Below, piece after piece: positions 1-8,077 of a stretch of 35,961 nucleotides of DNA. The stretch is taken from assembly GCA_903862845.1 (NCBI GenBank), contig CAIOZS010000146.1, positions 1 through 35,961 on the forward strand. The letters are read 5' to 3'. The notes below the pieces were generated by a model. That model was not told the origin of the DNA, ran no database searches, and saw nothing but the letters and a program-made list of their open reading frames with translations. A program made the position numbers and the translations under genes. How positions within the stretch are numbered: position 1 is the stretch's first letter; every line of letters starts with the position of its first letter. This DNA comes from an uncultured Thermoleophilia bacterium. Lineage in GTDB: Bacteria; Actinomycetota; Thermoleophilia; UBA2241.

Positions 1-1
1 T

Positions 2-1165
2 CACCTCGACTTCTCGACCACAGGCAGCTACGTCCTTCGCCCCGGGCATGCGAACGTCAGCGTGGCGCACGCGCCGGCAGGCAAGCGAGTGCGTGTGACC
101 CTCGGCGACGCGAACTACTCGGTCGTAGACTCGTCGGTCGGCCTGACGGAAGGCTACGGCGTGGCCGACGTCCTGCCGCCCGACTTCAACAGCGCCAGGG
201 CGTTTGTCGACAACGCCGTCGGCACCGTGACGGCCGAGTGCGAGTGGGTCAATCCCGGTCATGCTCCGGTGGCCGTGAGCCCCGGGGCCGTGGCCGGAAC
301 GTCTGTCGCCTTCGACTGGCGTGCGGCCGTGCGCGGCCGCCTTGCCGGCCCCCAGTGTCGCCACTCGGGCCGGCCGGGAAGCACGTTCAAATACACGATC
401 TCCAACCTGCCGGCCGGCGAACAGATGTCGTTCTTCGGCCAGTCGTGGTCGCCCTACACCTAGCCCGCCCAGACCTATCCCCAGGTCGTGACCTCGAGCG
501 GCCCGCAGAACATCTACACCGTCATCCTGCGCGTCCCGGAGCGCGCCACGGTCGGCGAGGTCTATTGGGTCCAGGCTCAGCGCAGCGACGACGTCCAGAG
601 CCTGCTCTGGCTCTACGACAACTACGAGGTCTGCGACTTCGCCGCCACGCGGTCCATCGTCGCGCACGGCGACAGCGTGCGTCTGCGCGGTCACATCGAC
701 GGCAAGACGGCGACCCTCTTCATGCGTTACGGCCGAGCCGGACAGCCCGCCAGCACGAAGGCGCAGGGCTGGACCAAGGTCGCCGACCTCTCCGCGAGCG
801 CCGGCGGCCGCTTCGTCAGCCCGGGGCTGCGTCCGTCGCGCACGACGTGGTACGTGGCACGCTACCACGGCAAGAACGGAGGCTTCACCGCCTTCACGCC
901 CGTGGTCAAGGCGTCGGTCCGCCGAGTCCGCTTTGGACAGAGAACCTCGGCTGAATCCTCGCCGCTGAGTCTTCGGGGAGTCTGGTCGGCGGCCGGTGTT
1001 CAGGGCACGCGGTCTGCGCCGGGGATCATGCGGACCAGGGCGCTGAGCCCGAAGCAGAGGGGCACGGCGATCAGCGAGACCAGCGCCCACTTGAGCAGCG
1101 GGTATCAGGTGAGGCCGCGCATCTCCCAGGCCAGAGTGAGGATCACCGGGGCGTGGATGAGGTAG
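2..1165 (+). pseudogene. Secreted/surface beta-rich protein, 5'-truncated by window, in-frame amber stop
   Basis: The frame is open from base 2, so the gene starts before the window. It reads well as protein up to a TAG at 461-463, then continues in the same frame with equally good coding character (PQNIYTVILRVPERATVGEV and onward) to about base 930. This looks like one gene with a premature amber codon, not two genes. The product is rich in Gly, Ser, Val and Thr with short beta-strand-like stretches and no membrane segment, as in secreted adhesin or Ig-like domain proteins. I do not recognise the family. The frame formally stops at 1165, but after about 930 it looks non-coding and runs antisense to the acyltransferase remnant. 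If TAG replaces a Trp codon (TGG), one G-to-A change explains the break. A sequencing error is the alternative. Confidence 0.5.
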
Positions 1166-1868
1166 GCGGCATAGGCGTTGGGCACGAGGAACGCCGCCAC
1201 CCTGCCCCTGCGGTCGAGATGGCGGCGGAAGAAGTAGATCGCCGCGATGCACACGCTCACGCAAAGAAAGGCCCCTGACCGATGATCTCGCCGCCGCTGA
1301 AGTACGTCGCCGGGAAGAAGCTCCAGAAGGGGATCTGCGCGTTCTTGTGCAGGAACCAGTACACGAACAGCGGGCTCAGGACCCAGCTGAACGCCGCCAG
1401 CGGGATGCCCAGCCTGACCAGGCGGTCTTTGAGGAAGCGGCCTGGTCCCTTGCGGTCATACGATCCCGGGACGAAGTAGGCGGAGATCAGCAGGAAGAGG
1501 CCCATGAAATAGGCCTGGTTCACCGAGCAGAACCAGCCGCCGAGAGCGTCGACGACGGCGTCCTGCCGGCCCTCCTTGTACAACCAGCCACCGGTGCCCG
1601 CATAGGTGATCGTGAGGTGGTGCAGGATCACCAGGATCGTCAGGAACACGCGGATGTTGTCCACGAAGAGCAGGCGGCCGGCCGCGGAAGGCCTCACGCC
1701 CGCGGTCGGGCGCGCAGGGCGGCCCACTTCAGAAGCGGCGCCTTCGATCGACCCGGTCCTCCTCTCGCGGCGGGGCAGTGAGGAAACCGCCGTGACCCTG
1801 GACCCCCCGGTCACGGCCCCAGACGCCTCTGTCGGGGCGCCCTCTCTCGTGAGCGCTCTCGTGAACAT
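1000..1868 (-). pseudogene. Acyltransferase 3 (OafA/YrhL-like) pseudogene with internal deletion
   Basis: Intact members are integral membrane O-acyltransferases of about 350-400 residues that decorate surface polysaccharides. The 5' part (from the ATG at 1868) carries the family N-terminus, with FVDNIRVFLTILVILHHLTI and several hydrophobic helices, as far as GGEIIGQGPFF. That frame then stops at 1257. A shifted frame continues with the family's C-terminal end (AAYLIHAPVILTLAWE and a last helix) down to a TGA at 1002-1000. It also contains an in-frame TGA at 1107-1105, probably from a Trp codon. Roughly 100 or more central residues are missing at the junction near 1255. The gene is therefore disrupted by a deletion/frameshift and a nonsense codon. 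Family assignment is firm; the size of the loss is estimated from usual family length. Confidence 0.75.
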
Positions 1869-2234
1869 GAGTGGCGCGACGCGTGGCCCGACGCGGCGGT
1901 CTGTGCTGGCTCCAGCCGGTAGTCCCCGGGCGGCAGCACCAGCTCGGATTTCGTCATCACGCGCGTCCGCCGCACGGTCATGCGCAGGCGCGCGTGCTCC
2001 GCGTGCAGAGGCGCCCGTACTGCGCCATGACGGCGGCGGGCTGGGGCGGCGCAAGGGCCGTCTGAGGGAGTGTCGTCACGAGAACCTCAGCGACGGTGTT
2101 GCGGGACGCCGGCGATTCTAGCAGCGCGGTCGCCAAGAGATGGCGTTGACCGTTTCTTACCGGAGCTGTCACAGATTGACGCCACTGACCACTCATGTTC
2201 ATGACAGCCCTCGGAAGTTCGAAAGGAGACCAAT
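1869..2234. other. Intergenic stretch with possible decayed minus-strand coding remnant
   Basis: No intact gene is visible. On the minus strand, two short frames around 1870-2060 give weakly protein-like text (for example LVLPPGDYRLEP) broken by a one-base shift, which may be another degraded gene. Just upstream of the small membrane gene there is a perfect 7-bp inverted repeat, GCTGTCA (2165-2171) and TGACAGC (2202-2208). A TTGACG at 2176-2181 lies between the arms, but no convincing -10 follows it. The function of the repeat is unknown. Confidence 0.25.
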
Positions 2235-2597
2235 ATGAAGCCAAGTGCCATCTGGATCGCGATCGTGCTGCTCGCCCTGGGCGTCTGCGGCATCCTCGAC
2301 GTTGCGGGGGTGGTCGCCTCAAGCCAGACCATCGGGCAGTGGTGGCCGCTCGCCGTCATCGGCTGGGCGATCGCCGAGATGCCTGCCGAGCGCCGCGTGA
2401 CCCTGGGCGGGGTCATCTGCGCCGCCATCGGCCTCACGCTGCTGGCCGACGCTCAGGCGTGGGCCAGCGGCGCGCTCCTTTGGTCGTCGCTCGCGTTCAC
2501 GATCGGGCTCGCGCTGCTCGTCGGTGCCGCCCTGAGCCGAGAAGACCAGGCGGGAGGGGAAGACTCCCGCTCACCGATAGGAGGAGGCGCATCGTGA
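2235..2597 (+). CDS. Small LiaI/LiaF-like four-helix membrane protein
   Basis: This 120-residue protein starts at an ATG preceded by AAGGAG at 2223-2228, a good ribosome site. It is mostly hydrophobic with about four predicted membrane helices. The first two are separated by a short loop, giving the layout ALGVCGILDVAGVV then QWWPLAVIGWAI. The pattern of an N-terminal helix, a short loop and a WWPL-containing helix is that of the LiaI/LiaF transmembrane domain (DUF5668-like) linked to envelope-stress responses. The C-terminal 20 residues are polar (Glu, Asp, Gly, Ser) and probably cytoplasmic. Its stop overlaps the GTG of the ICMT-like remnant in a GTGA overlap, so the two were once translationally coupled. 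No sensor kinase is adjacent. The gene appears intact although both neighbours are broken. Confidence 0.7.
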   Translation: MKPSAIWIAIVLLALGVCGILDVAGVVASSQTIGQWWPLAVIGWAIAEMPAERRVTLGGVICAAIGLTLLADAQAWASGALLWSSLAFTIGLALLVGAALSREDQAGGEDSRSPIGGGAS

Positions 2598-2856
2598 CGA
2601 ACAGGTCTGGCCGGGGCGCGCCCGACGTGGCGGACGCTGCGTGCAACCTGCCCGAGATGGGGCCGCGCGGCGAGGGATGGGCGGCGCTGCAGGTGGTGCT
2701 CCTCGCGGCCATGGCGGCGGGGCCCCGTGGGCGGTCGCGGCGCTGCTCATGGACGCCGAGCGTCGCCGCGAGGAGTCGTGGCTCAGCGAGGCACACCCCA
2801 AGTACGAGGCGTACCGGCGAGAGGTCCGGCATAGTCGCGTACCGTTCGTGTGGTGA
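2594..2856 (+). pseudogene. Isoprenylcysteine carboxyl methyltransferase (ICMT)-like pseudogene, middle deleted
   Basis: The N-terminal piece reads from a GTG at 2594 with AGGAGG just upstream and contains PEMGPRGEGWAALQVVLLAA. That is the usual opening of bacterial ICMT-family membrane methyltransferases. After about 45 residues the frame changes, and the next frame gives the family's C-terminal tail: ERRREESWLSEAHPKYEAY followed by RREVRHSRVPFVW and a stop at 2856. The intervening roughly 100 residues, including the SAM-binding GPYRxxRHPxY-type segment, are absent. The remnant therefore cannot be an active enzyme. Intact relatives are usually 150-220 residues. The reading rests on recognising both ends; a short novel protein is much less likely because the halves lie in different frames. 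Confidence 0.65.
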
Positions 2857-2884
2857 GTGGAGGCTGGCCGCCGGCGCATGACGA

Positions 2885-3853
2885 TCAGTAGCCGGCAAGC
2901 TCGCCCCTCAGCTGAATGAGGCGTACGAGAAACTCATCACGGAGCGCCTCCCATTGGTCGAGCGAGCGCTCCCCGAGCTGCCGACGGGTCTGATCGTCCA
3001 GGGCCTGCTTCAGGTCTGGAGTCATCTCAGGGTAGTAGTTGTGCGAGCAGTCGGCGACGAGTTCCGGGGCAAACTGCTCGAGGGCATATGCAAACCCGCC
3101 GGGGCCACCCTGCATCATGTAGATCATCGCCGGCCCGAGAAGCGCCCAGCGCAGTCCCGGGCCGTCGACGATCGCGGCGTCAAGCTCCCCCGTGCTCGCG
3201 ATACCGTCGTTCACGAGATGGAACATCTCGCGCCAGATCGCCTCCTGCAGGCGGTTGCCGATGAATCCCGGCGCCTCCACGCGGCACTGGAGGGGCTTCT
3301 TGCCGAGGGCCGCGTAGAAGCGCATCGCCCGGGCAACTGTCTCGGGGGACGTCTTCTGCCCCGCCACGACTTCGACGAGGGGGACGATGTGCGCGGGGTT
3401 GAACGGGTGGCCGACGATGACGCGTTCCGGGTGGACGCAGCCTGACTGAAGCACCGTCGGGAGGATCCCGGACGTGCTGGAGGCGATCACTGCGGATGAG
3501 GGCGCCGCAGCATCGATGCGCCCGATCACCTCCAGCTTGAGCTCCTCGAGATCAGGCACGCTCTCCTGCACCCAGTCAGCGGAGGCAACGGCCCGCTCGA
3601 GGTCGGGGTCGAAGCGGACAGGCGGCGGCTGGTCGACAGATGCGACCCCGAGCATCTTCAGAGCCGGCCACGCTGCGGCCACGACCGCGTTCATTCTGCT
3701 TCCAGCATCGGGCGCTGCATCAGTGCCTGTGACATCGAGGCCGGCGGCCGCGAAGAGGGCCGCCCAACGCGCGCCGATCAGCCCCGTCCCTACGCACGTG
3801 ATGCCTCGCACGCCTTCAATGCATGTCTGGGGATTGTCTCCCGGCGGGCTCAT
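2885..3853 (-). CDS. L-carnitine dehydrogenase-like 3-hydroxyacyl dehydrogenase
   Basis: This 322-residue cytoplasmic NAD-dependent dehydrogenase starts at an ATG preceded by AAGGGGG. The N-terminal Rossmann fold shows GTGLIG at about residues 22-27. The 3-hydroxyacyl-CoA dehydrogenase catalytic motif is GHPFNP, with His149 and Glu161 in VPLVEVV. Single-domain length, the SSTSG segment and the C-terminal half resemble L-carnitine dehydrogenase (oxidation of carnitine to 3-dehydrocarnitine) more than the two-domain 3-hydroxybutyryl-CoA enzymes, but L-gulonate or other 3-hydroxy acids are possible substrates. It is the last gene of a minus-strand run with an SDR and an ADP-forming acyl-CoA synthetase, which points to catabolism of a 3-hydroxy acid. 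No betaine-CoA transferase or keto-acid cleavage enzyme lies nearby, so the carnitine assignment is only by similarity. Confidence 0.75.
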   Translation of the reverse strand: MSPPGDNPQTCIEGVRGITCVGTGLIGARWAALFAAAGLDVTGTDAAPDAGSRMNAVVAAAWPALKMLGVASVDQPPPVRFDPDLERAVASADWVQESVPDLEELKLEVIGRIDAAAPSSAVIASSTSGILPTVLQSGCVHPERVIVGHPFNPAHIVPLVEVVAGQKTSPETVARAMRFYAALGKKPLQCRVEAPGFIGNRLQEAIWREMFHLVNDGIASTGELDAAIVDGPGLRWALLGPAMIYMMQGGPGGFAYALEQFAPELVADCSHNYYPEMTPDLKQALDDQTRRQLGERSLDQWEALRDEFLVRLIQLRGELAGY

Positions 3854-3890
3854 CGCGCCCCCTTTCTGTTTCTCTCTTCGTCTCCGCAGC

Positions 3891-3908
3891 GCATGCCTTC
3901 AAGCATGC
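3891..3908. promoter_or_regulatory. GCATGC-N6-GCATGC repeat between SDR and dehydrogenase genes
   Basis: Two copies of the palindrome GCATGC (3891-3896 and 3903-3908) are separated by six bases in the 150-bp gap between the SDR stop and the dehydrogenase start. The arrangement could form a short hairpin or a dimeric operator, or it could be chance. It sits about 40 bases upstream of the dehydrogenase start codon. Confidence 0.2.
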
Positions 3909-4003
3909 CCCTCACCGTCAGCCTGCCGCCTCCCGCTGGACCGCGGATCGCCATGCACGTACTGCGGAGCAGCGACGCCATGGCGGGCCAGCCGCAGCCC
4001 ATC

Positions 4004-4783
4004 TCAGAGATGCTCGACGTGACCGTCGACGGCCAGCGCCTGACCGGAGATCCTCGCGCCGGCCTCCGAACAGACGAAGAGAATCAGCGCGGCCACGTCG
4101 TGAGGGCTTATGAAGGTTCTCAGGGCCGTGCCCTCGACGCGCTCCGCGACCACCTGGTCGCGACTCACCCCTCGGGATTCGGCCTCCATGCGGATGACCC
4201 GATCGATGCGCTCGCCCTCCACGTCTCCGGGGCAAATGGCGTTCACCCGGATGCCGAACGGTCCCAGCTCCAACGACATCGAGCGCGTGAGTCCGATGAG
4301 AGCCCACTTGGAAGCGACGTACGGCGCTCGCCGCTGCAGGCCCATGAGTCCGACGTTCGACGAGATGTTGACGATGGACCCGCCGATGCCGCCTTGCTTC
4401 AGCAGTCGAATGGCGTGCTGGGTGCAGAGGAACGTCCCGGAGAGGTTCACGTCCAGAGTCCGGGACCAGGCATCGTAGTCGATGTCCTCCGTGTTCATGT
4501 CGGGGCCCGCGATCCCCGCGTTGTTCACGAGGATGTCGAGGCCCCCGAGGCTCTGGGCGGCGTCCTCGAAGAACCTGCGCACGTCCTCCGGCGCAGAGAC
4601 ATCGGCGAGGCTCGTCGTGATCTCGGGATGCGACTCCCGCAGTGCCGCCAGCTGCTCGACCGCCACGTCGCAGATGTGGACCTTCGCGCCGGCCTCAGCG
4701 AAACGCGTGGCGATGACCTTGCCGATGCCGCTCGCGCCGGCGGTGACGACCACGCGCTTGTCGACCATGTCCTCAAGGATCAT
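4004..4783 (-). CDS. SDR family NAD(P)-dependent oxidoreductase
   Basis: This 259-residue classical short-chain dehydrogenase starts at the ATG at 4783, preceded by GGAGG at ideal distance. Upstream in-frame codons lie inside the previous gene. The cofactor loop GASGIGK is at about residues 16-22, NNAG at about 87-90, the active-site Asn is in VNLSG (about 113), and the catalytic set is Ser141/142, Tyr155 and Lys159 (YVASK). The Asp in HICD after the second strand favours NAD over NADP. It overlaps the acyl-CoA synthetase gene by 11 bases, so the two are almost certainly co-translated. The likely role is oxidation of a hydroxyl intermediate in the same pathway. The substrate cannot be told from sequence. 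Confidence 0.85.
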   Translation of the reverse strand: MILEDMVDKRVVVTAGASGIGKVIATRFAEAGAKVHICDVAVEQLAALRESHPEITTSLADVSAPEDVRRFFEDAAQSLGGLDILVNNAGIAGPDMNTEDIDYDAWSRTLDVNLSGTFLCTQHAIRLLKQGGIGGSIVNISSNVGLMGLQRRAPYVASKWALIGLTRSMSLELGPFGIRVNAICPGDVEGERIDRVIRMEAESRGVSRDQVVAERVEGTALRTFISPHDVAALILFVCSEAGARISGQALAVDGHVEHL

Positions 4784-6881
4784 CACGACCTCCGTTGGAT
4801 GGACCTGATGAGGGTTCCCTCTCTGACAGCACGAGGCGCGCATCGAGGCCGACGACGCCCTGCGGCAGCACGAGGAGGGGGTTGACCTCCAGCGCGGCCA
4901 CCTCGGGGTGCGCGGCGGCGAACAGGGAGAGGGCCGCCGCCGCGCGCGCTGCCGCCGCCACGTCCAGGCGCTCTCGACCGCGCGCGCCCTCAAGTAGGGG
5001 CGCGCCTCGCAGGGAGCGGATGAGCTGCGCTGCGGTCCGCTCGTCGACGGGTGCGAGCACGGTCTGCGTGTCGGCGAGAAGCTCGGCGTGCAGCCCGCCC
5101 ATGCCGACGGTAAGAAGGGGGCCGAAGCGAGCGTCGCGATGGCAGCCCACGATGAGCTCGGCTCCCTGCGAGGTGGGCGCCATGGCCTCGATCGCAAGCT
5201 CGGCGGCGACGGCGCCCAAGCGCTCCCGGAGTCGCTCAAGAGAAGCCACCAGTGCGTCCGGATCGGCAATGTCGAGCACGACCCCGCCCGCGTCGGACTT
5301 GTGCAGCAGGCCGAAGGCCTTGAGCGCGACGGGATACCCGAGCTCGGAGGCGGCAGCCATGCACGCTGCCGTGTCGTCTGCACGAACGCGGCGCGACTCG
5401 GCAAGTGGAAGACCGGCCTCCGCCACGGCTCGACGGGCATCCCAGTAGCCCTCAGCTTGGAGCGCGGGACCGGGCGGAGGGGCCTCGGGCACGCCGGATG
5501 GCTCTGCGGATGTAGCCAGGCGTGCGAGCGCCGACACGGCCGACTCCACGTCGCGGTAGATGGGCAGACCGCGGGCGCGCAGATCATCCACCACGGGGGA
5601 GCGCTCCGGCGTGTTGCAGACCAGGGGCAGCCCACTCTTCCTGACGGATTCGGCCATGCGGAGGAGGCTGCGCCGCTCCTTGTCGACCATCTCCGTCTGC
5701 TCGGGAAACCTCGCCGCCCAGAAGCCGATGACCCCGCTTGCCACGATCGCGTCCACTTCGCCGCACTCGGCCACGACAGAGATGACCCGTTCGTATGCCT
5801 CCGGGTCGTAGGTCGCCGCGGCGAAGTCGATCGGGTTGGTGCAGCCTGCATTGGCAGGAAGGAGAGCCTTGAGACGATCCTGCGTCTGAGGGCTGAGCTC
5901 TGGGACCGACAGGCCGGCGAGCATTGCCACGTCGGCGCAGATGGCTCCCGGGCCTCCGCCATCGGAGACGACCGCCACTCGCCGGCCGGCCGGCCACGCT
6001 CCGCCGAGAAGGGCTACGAGCGTCTCGACGGCCTCCCTCTGCGTGTTCACGCGGAGCACGCCCGCCGCGCGGCAGGCCGCGTCCACGACGACCGCGTCGG
6101 ACGTCAGCGACCCCGTGTGAGTACGCGCGACTCTCGCGCTCGCAGCGGAGCGGCCCGGCGAGAGCAGGACCACGGGCGTGCCCGAGGACACGAGCTCATG
6201 TGCCGCGCGAGCGAACCCGAGGCCGTCGCGCATCTCTTCGGCGTAGACGACCACCGCGCGAGTGGGTTTGTGACCGACGAAGGAGCGCAGGATCGTGGGC
6301 GTGTCGACGTCGGCCTGATTGCCGATCGCGATGAAGCGCGAGAAACCGAGACCGAGCTCGGCGAACCGCAGGTTGAGCTCCTCGCCGAAGCCGCCGCTCT
6401 GCGAGATGAGGCCGACGCACCCGGGGCGAACAGCGAGATACGCCACCGCGTGCAAGTCGCTGTGGGTGTCGGCGACGCCCAGGCAATTGGGCCCGACGAG
6501 CAGCGCCCCGGCGGCGCGCAGACGCTCCGCTGCCGCCTGCTCACGGGCGCGGCCCTCCGCCCCCGTCTCGCCGAGCATCGCTGTGACGGCCACCACAGCT
6601 TTCGCGCCGACCGCTATGCAATCGTCGATCACGGATTCGAACAGCTTCTGCGGCATCGCGAGGATGACGAGCTCGGGGGCCTCCGGGAGGTCCCGCAGCG
6701 AAGGGAAGGCCCGCTGCCCGAGGATCTCCCCGCCACGTCCGTTGACCAGGTAGACCGGGCGGCGGTGAGCGTCCCGCAGGAGTCGGACGCTGAGGTCGCC
6801 ACCCCACTTCGAGGTGTCGCCGGAGGCACCGACGACCGCTACCGAGCGAGGCTCGAACAGCGCTCTCAGGTCCCGGTGCAT
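4773..6881 (-). CDS. Acyl-CoA synthetase (ADP/NDP-forming), fused alpha-beta subunits
   Basis: This 702-residue enzyme is taken from the ATG at 6881, which has GGGAGGAGAG immediately upstream; a start 12 codons earlier has no such site. Domain order is an N-terminal CoA-binding Rossmann domain (VAVVGASGDTSKWG, about residues 14-27), then succinyl-CoA-ligase-like domains. These contain the loop ARTHTGSLTSD, whose His255 is expected to be the phosphorylated residue. A C-terminal ATP-grasp domain follows from about residue 480 (GYPVALKAFGLLHKSDAGG). The family interconverts acyl-CoA with free acid plus ATP, or activates acids. It is the first gene of the run, followed by an overlapping SDR and the carnitine-dehydrogenase-like gene, so it probably activates or releases the acid handled by those enzymes. 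Confidence 0.85.
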   Translation of the reverse strand: MHRDLRALFEPRSVAVVGASGDTSKWGGDLSVRLLRDAHRRPVYLVNGRGGEILGQRAFPSLRDLPEAPELVILAMPQKLFESVIDDCIAVGAKAVVAVTAMLGETGAEGRAREQAAAERLRAAGALLVGPNCLGVADTHSDLHAVAYLAVRPGCVGLISQSGGFGEELNLRFAELGLGFSRFIAIGNQADVDTPTILRSFVGHKPTRAVVVYAEEMRDGLGFARAAHELVSSGTPVVLLSPGRSAASARVARTHTGSLTSDAVVVDAACRAAGVLRVNTQREAVETLVALLGGAWPAGRRVAVVSDGGGPGAICADVAMLAGLSVPELSPQTQDRLKALLPANAGCTNPIDFAAATYDPEAYERVISVVAECGEVDAIVASGVIGFWAARFPEQTEMVDKERRSLLRMAESVRKSGLPLVCNTPERSPVVDDLRARGLPIYRDVESAVSALARLATSAEPSGVPEAPPPGPALQAEGYWDARRAVAEAGLPLAESRRVRADDTAACMAAASELGYPVALKAFGLLHKSDAGGVVLDIADPDALVASLERLRERLGAVAAELAIEAMAPTSQGAELIVGCHRDARFGPLLTVGMGGLHAELLADTQTVLAPVDERTAAQLIRSLRGAPLLEGARGRERLDVAAAARAAAALSLFAAAHPEVAALEVNPLLVLPQGVVGLDARLVLSEREPSSGPSNGGRDDP

Positions 6882-7157
6882 CTCTCTCCTCCCGCTTGGC
6901 CTTGACGGTGCTCGCACCCGCGACTGTCGCAGCTACCGGCGGGACATTGTCTGAACCGCCGCGGGTTCATTGGAGACTCGTCTGTCTGAGCGCTTCCCCT
7001 TCTCTTGAGGAAGCTTGACGATAGTACTCCCCCGATCGGCTCGAGGCGGCGGCTTCGCGGAGCCGTTCGGCATAGCAGATCGAGAGGTGCAGCACGCCGC
7101 GACGCGCGAGGTGGGAGAGGTATTCGGGGTCACCGACTCCCAGGCGGACGCCGCGCT
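6882..7157. other. Intergenic stretch without a recognisable gene
   Basis: This lies between the start of the acyl-CoA synthetase operon and the glycosyltransferase remnant. A minus-strand frame ending near 6980 gives protein-like text (PEYLSHLARRGVLHLSICYA) that may be the tail of a lost gene, but no family is recognised. The operon promoter should lie in 6882-7000; no strong -35/-10 pair was identified by eye. Confidence 0.25.
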
Positions 7158-7921
7158 TCAGCGTCTGACGGCCGCCGGCGGCGCGAGCGCCGGCGGCACG
7201 CGCTCGGCTGCGGTCTCGGCTTCTCTCGGCGTGTGCCGGGTGCCCTCTCCCCGGGGGTGAAGCAACCCTCCGGGCGTGGAGATGGCGGTGATGATCGCCA
7301 TCTGGATCCAGTAGATCAGCGGGGACCAGGCGGCCCAGGCGTAGTAGCGGGTCACGCTGGGGTCATGGCGCCGGTCCATCCAGACGCCCACCCACAACTG
7401 CACCAGCGAGATGGTGGCGATGAGCATTCCCCACAGTGCAGGGACGGGGATCGTACCGAGAAGCGGGGCGCCGAGCAGCCACGTGACGAGCCATGCCGCG
7501 GTCGGCAGCACGAACGAGTAGGCCCACAGGATCGGGAGCGCAGCCTCCCTGTACACCGGGTACAGCCGGCGCTGCGTCGCCGTCGATGATCGGCATGAGC
7601 GAGCCGTTGAGCAGCGGAAGCGTGTCGTTCAGGGCCATCGCCTTGCCCTGGTTGCAGGTCTTGTTGCCGACGCGGACGCGCTCGTCGAGCAGATAGCTGC
7701 GAGCCTTGGCCAGCGTGGAGTCCGGGGATGCCGACGTTGCAGCGCACCCACAGGAGCGTGACGAAGACCATCACGGCCGCGATCAGAAAGATGAGCGCCA
7801 CGTCGCGCCACCCGCTGTAGGTCGCGGCGCGGGACCAGAACACGTAGTACCAGGCGGCGGCGAACCCCAGCCAGCCGAGCACGGCGAGCACGATAGGGAA
7901 CACGGTCCGAAGCCGGCGCAC
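7158..7921 (-). pseudogene. PgaC-like family 2 glycosyltransferase pseudogene in three frames
   Basis: Three consecutive minus-strand pieces lie in different frames. From the GTG at 7921 comes a membrane-helix N-terminus (two helices, ending WVRCNVGI). Next, near 7715-7570, is a GT2 catalytic fragment with GKAMALNDTLPLLNGSL and the DGDA motif. Last, from about 7560 to 7158, is the C-terminal membrane part (YREAALPILWAY, LWVGVWMDRRHDP, PLIYWIQMAIIT) typical of poly-beta-1,6-GlcNAc synthase PgaC/IcaA-type enzymes. The region that follows DGDA in intact enzymes, including the QxxRW motif, is missing, as is sequence before the fragment. Intact members exceed 400 residues. The product would have been an inner-membrane processive polysaccharide synthase. 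It is now non-functional unless the sequence is in error. Confidence 0.7.
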
Positions 7922-8077
7922 GAGGCCACTCTCCGTCGAGGGCTCCTCTCTCGTCCCTGAACGTCGGCAGGAATCGGCTGGACTTGAGCGTCGCGCGCGT
8001 CGGCCCCCGCCTTTTGTTGAACGACCCCGGGAGGAGGCGGAGTGCCGGAGCGCCCTCGTCGAGCGGCGCCGGCGTGC

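Noticed and set aside
461-1107. Alternative genetic code reading TAG/TGA as Trp, to rescue the first two broken genes
   Set aside because: TGA is the normal stop of many intact genes here (for example 2595-2597, 16148-16150, 18761-18763), and the acyltransferase also needs a frameshift.
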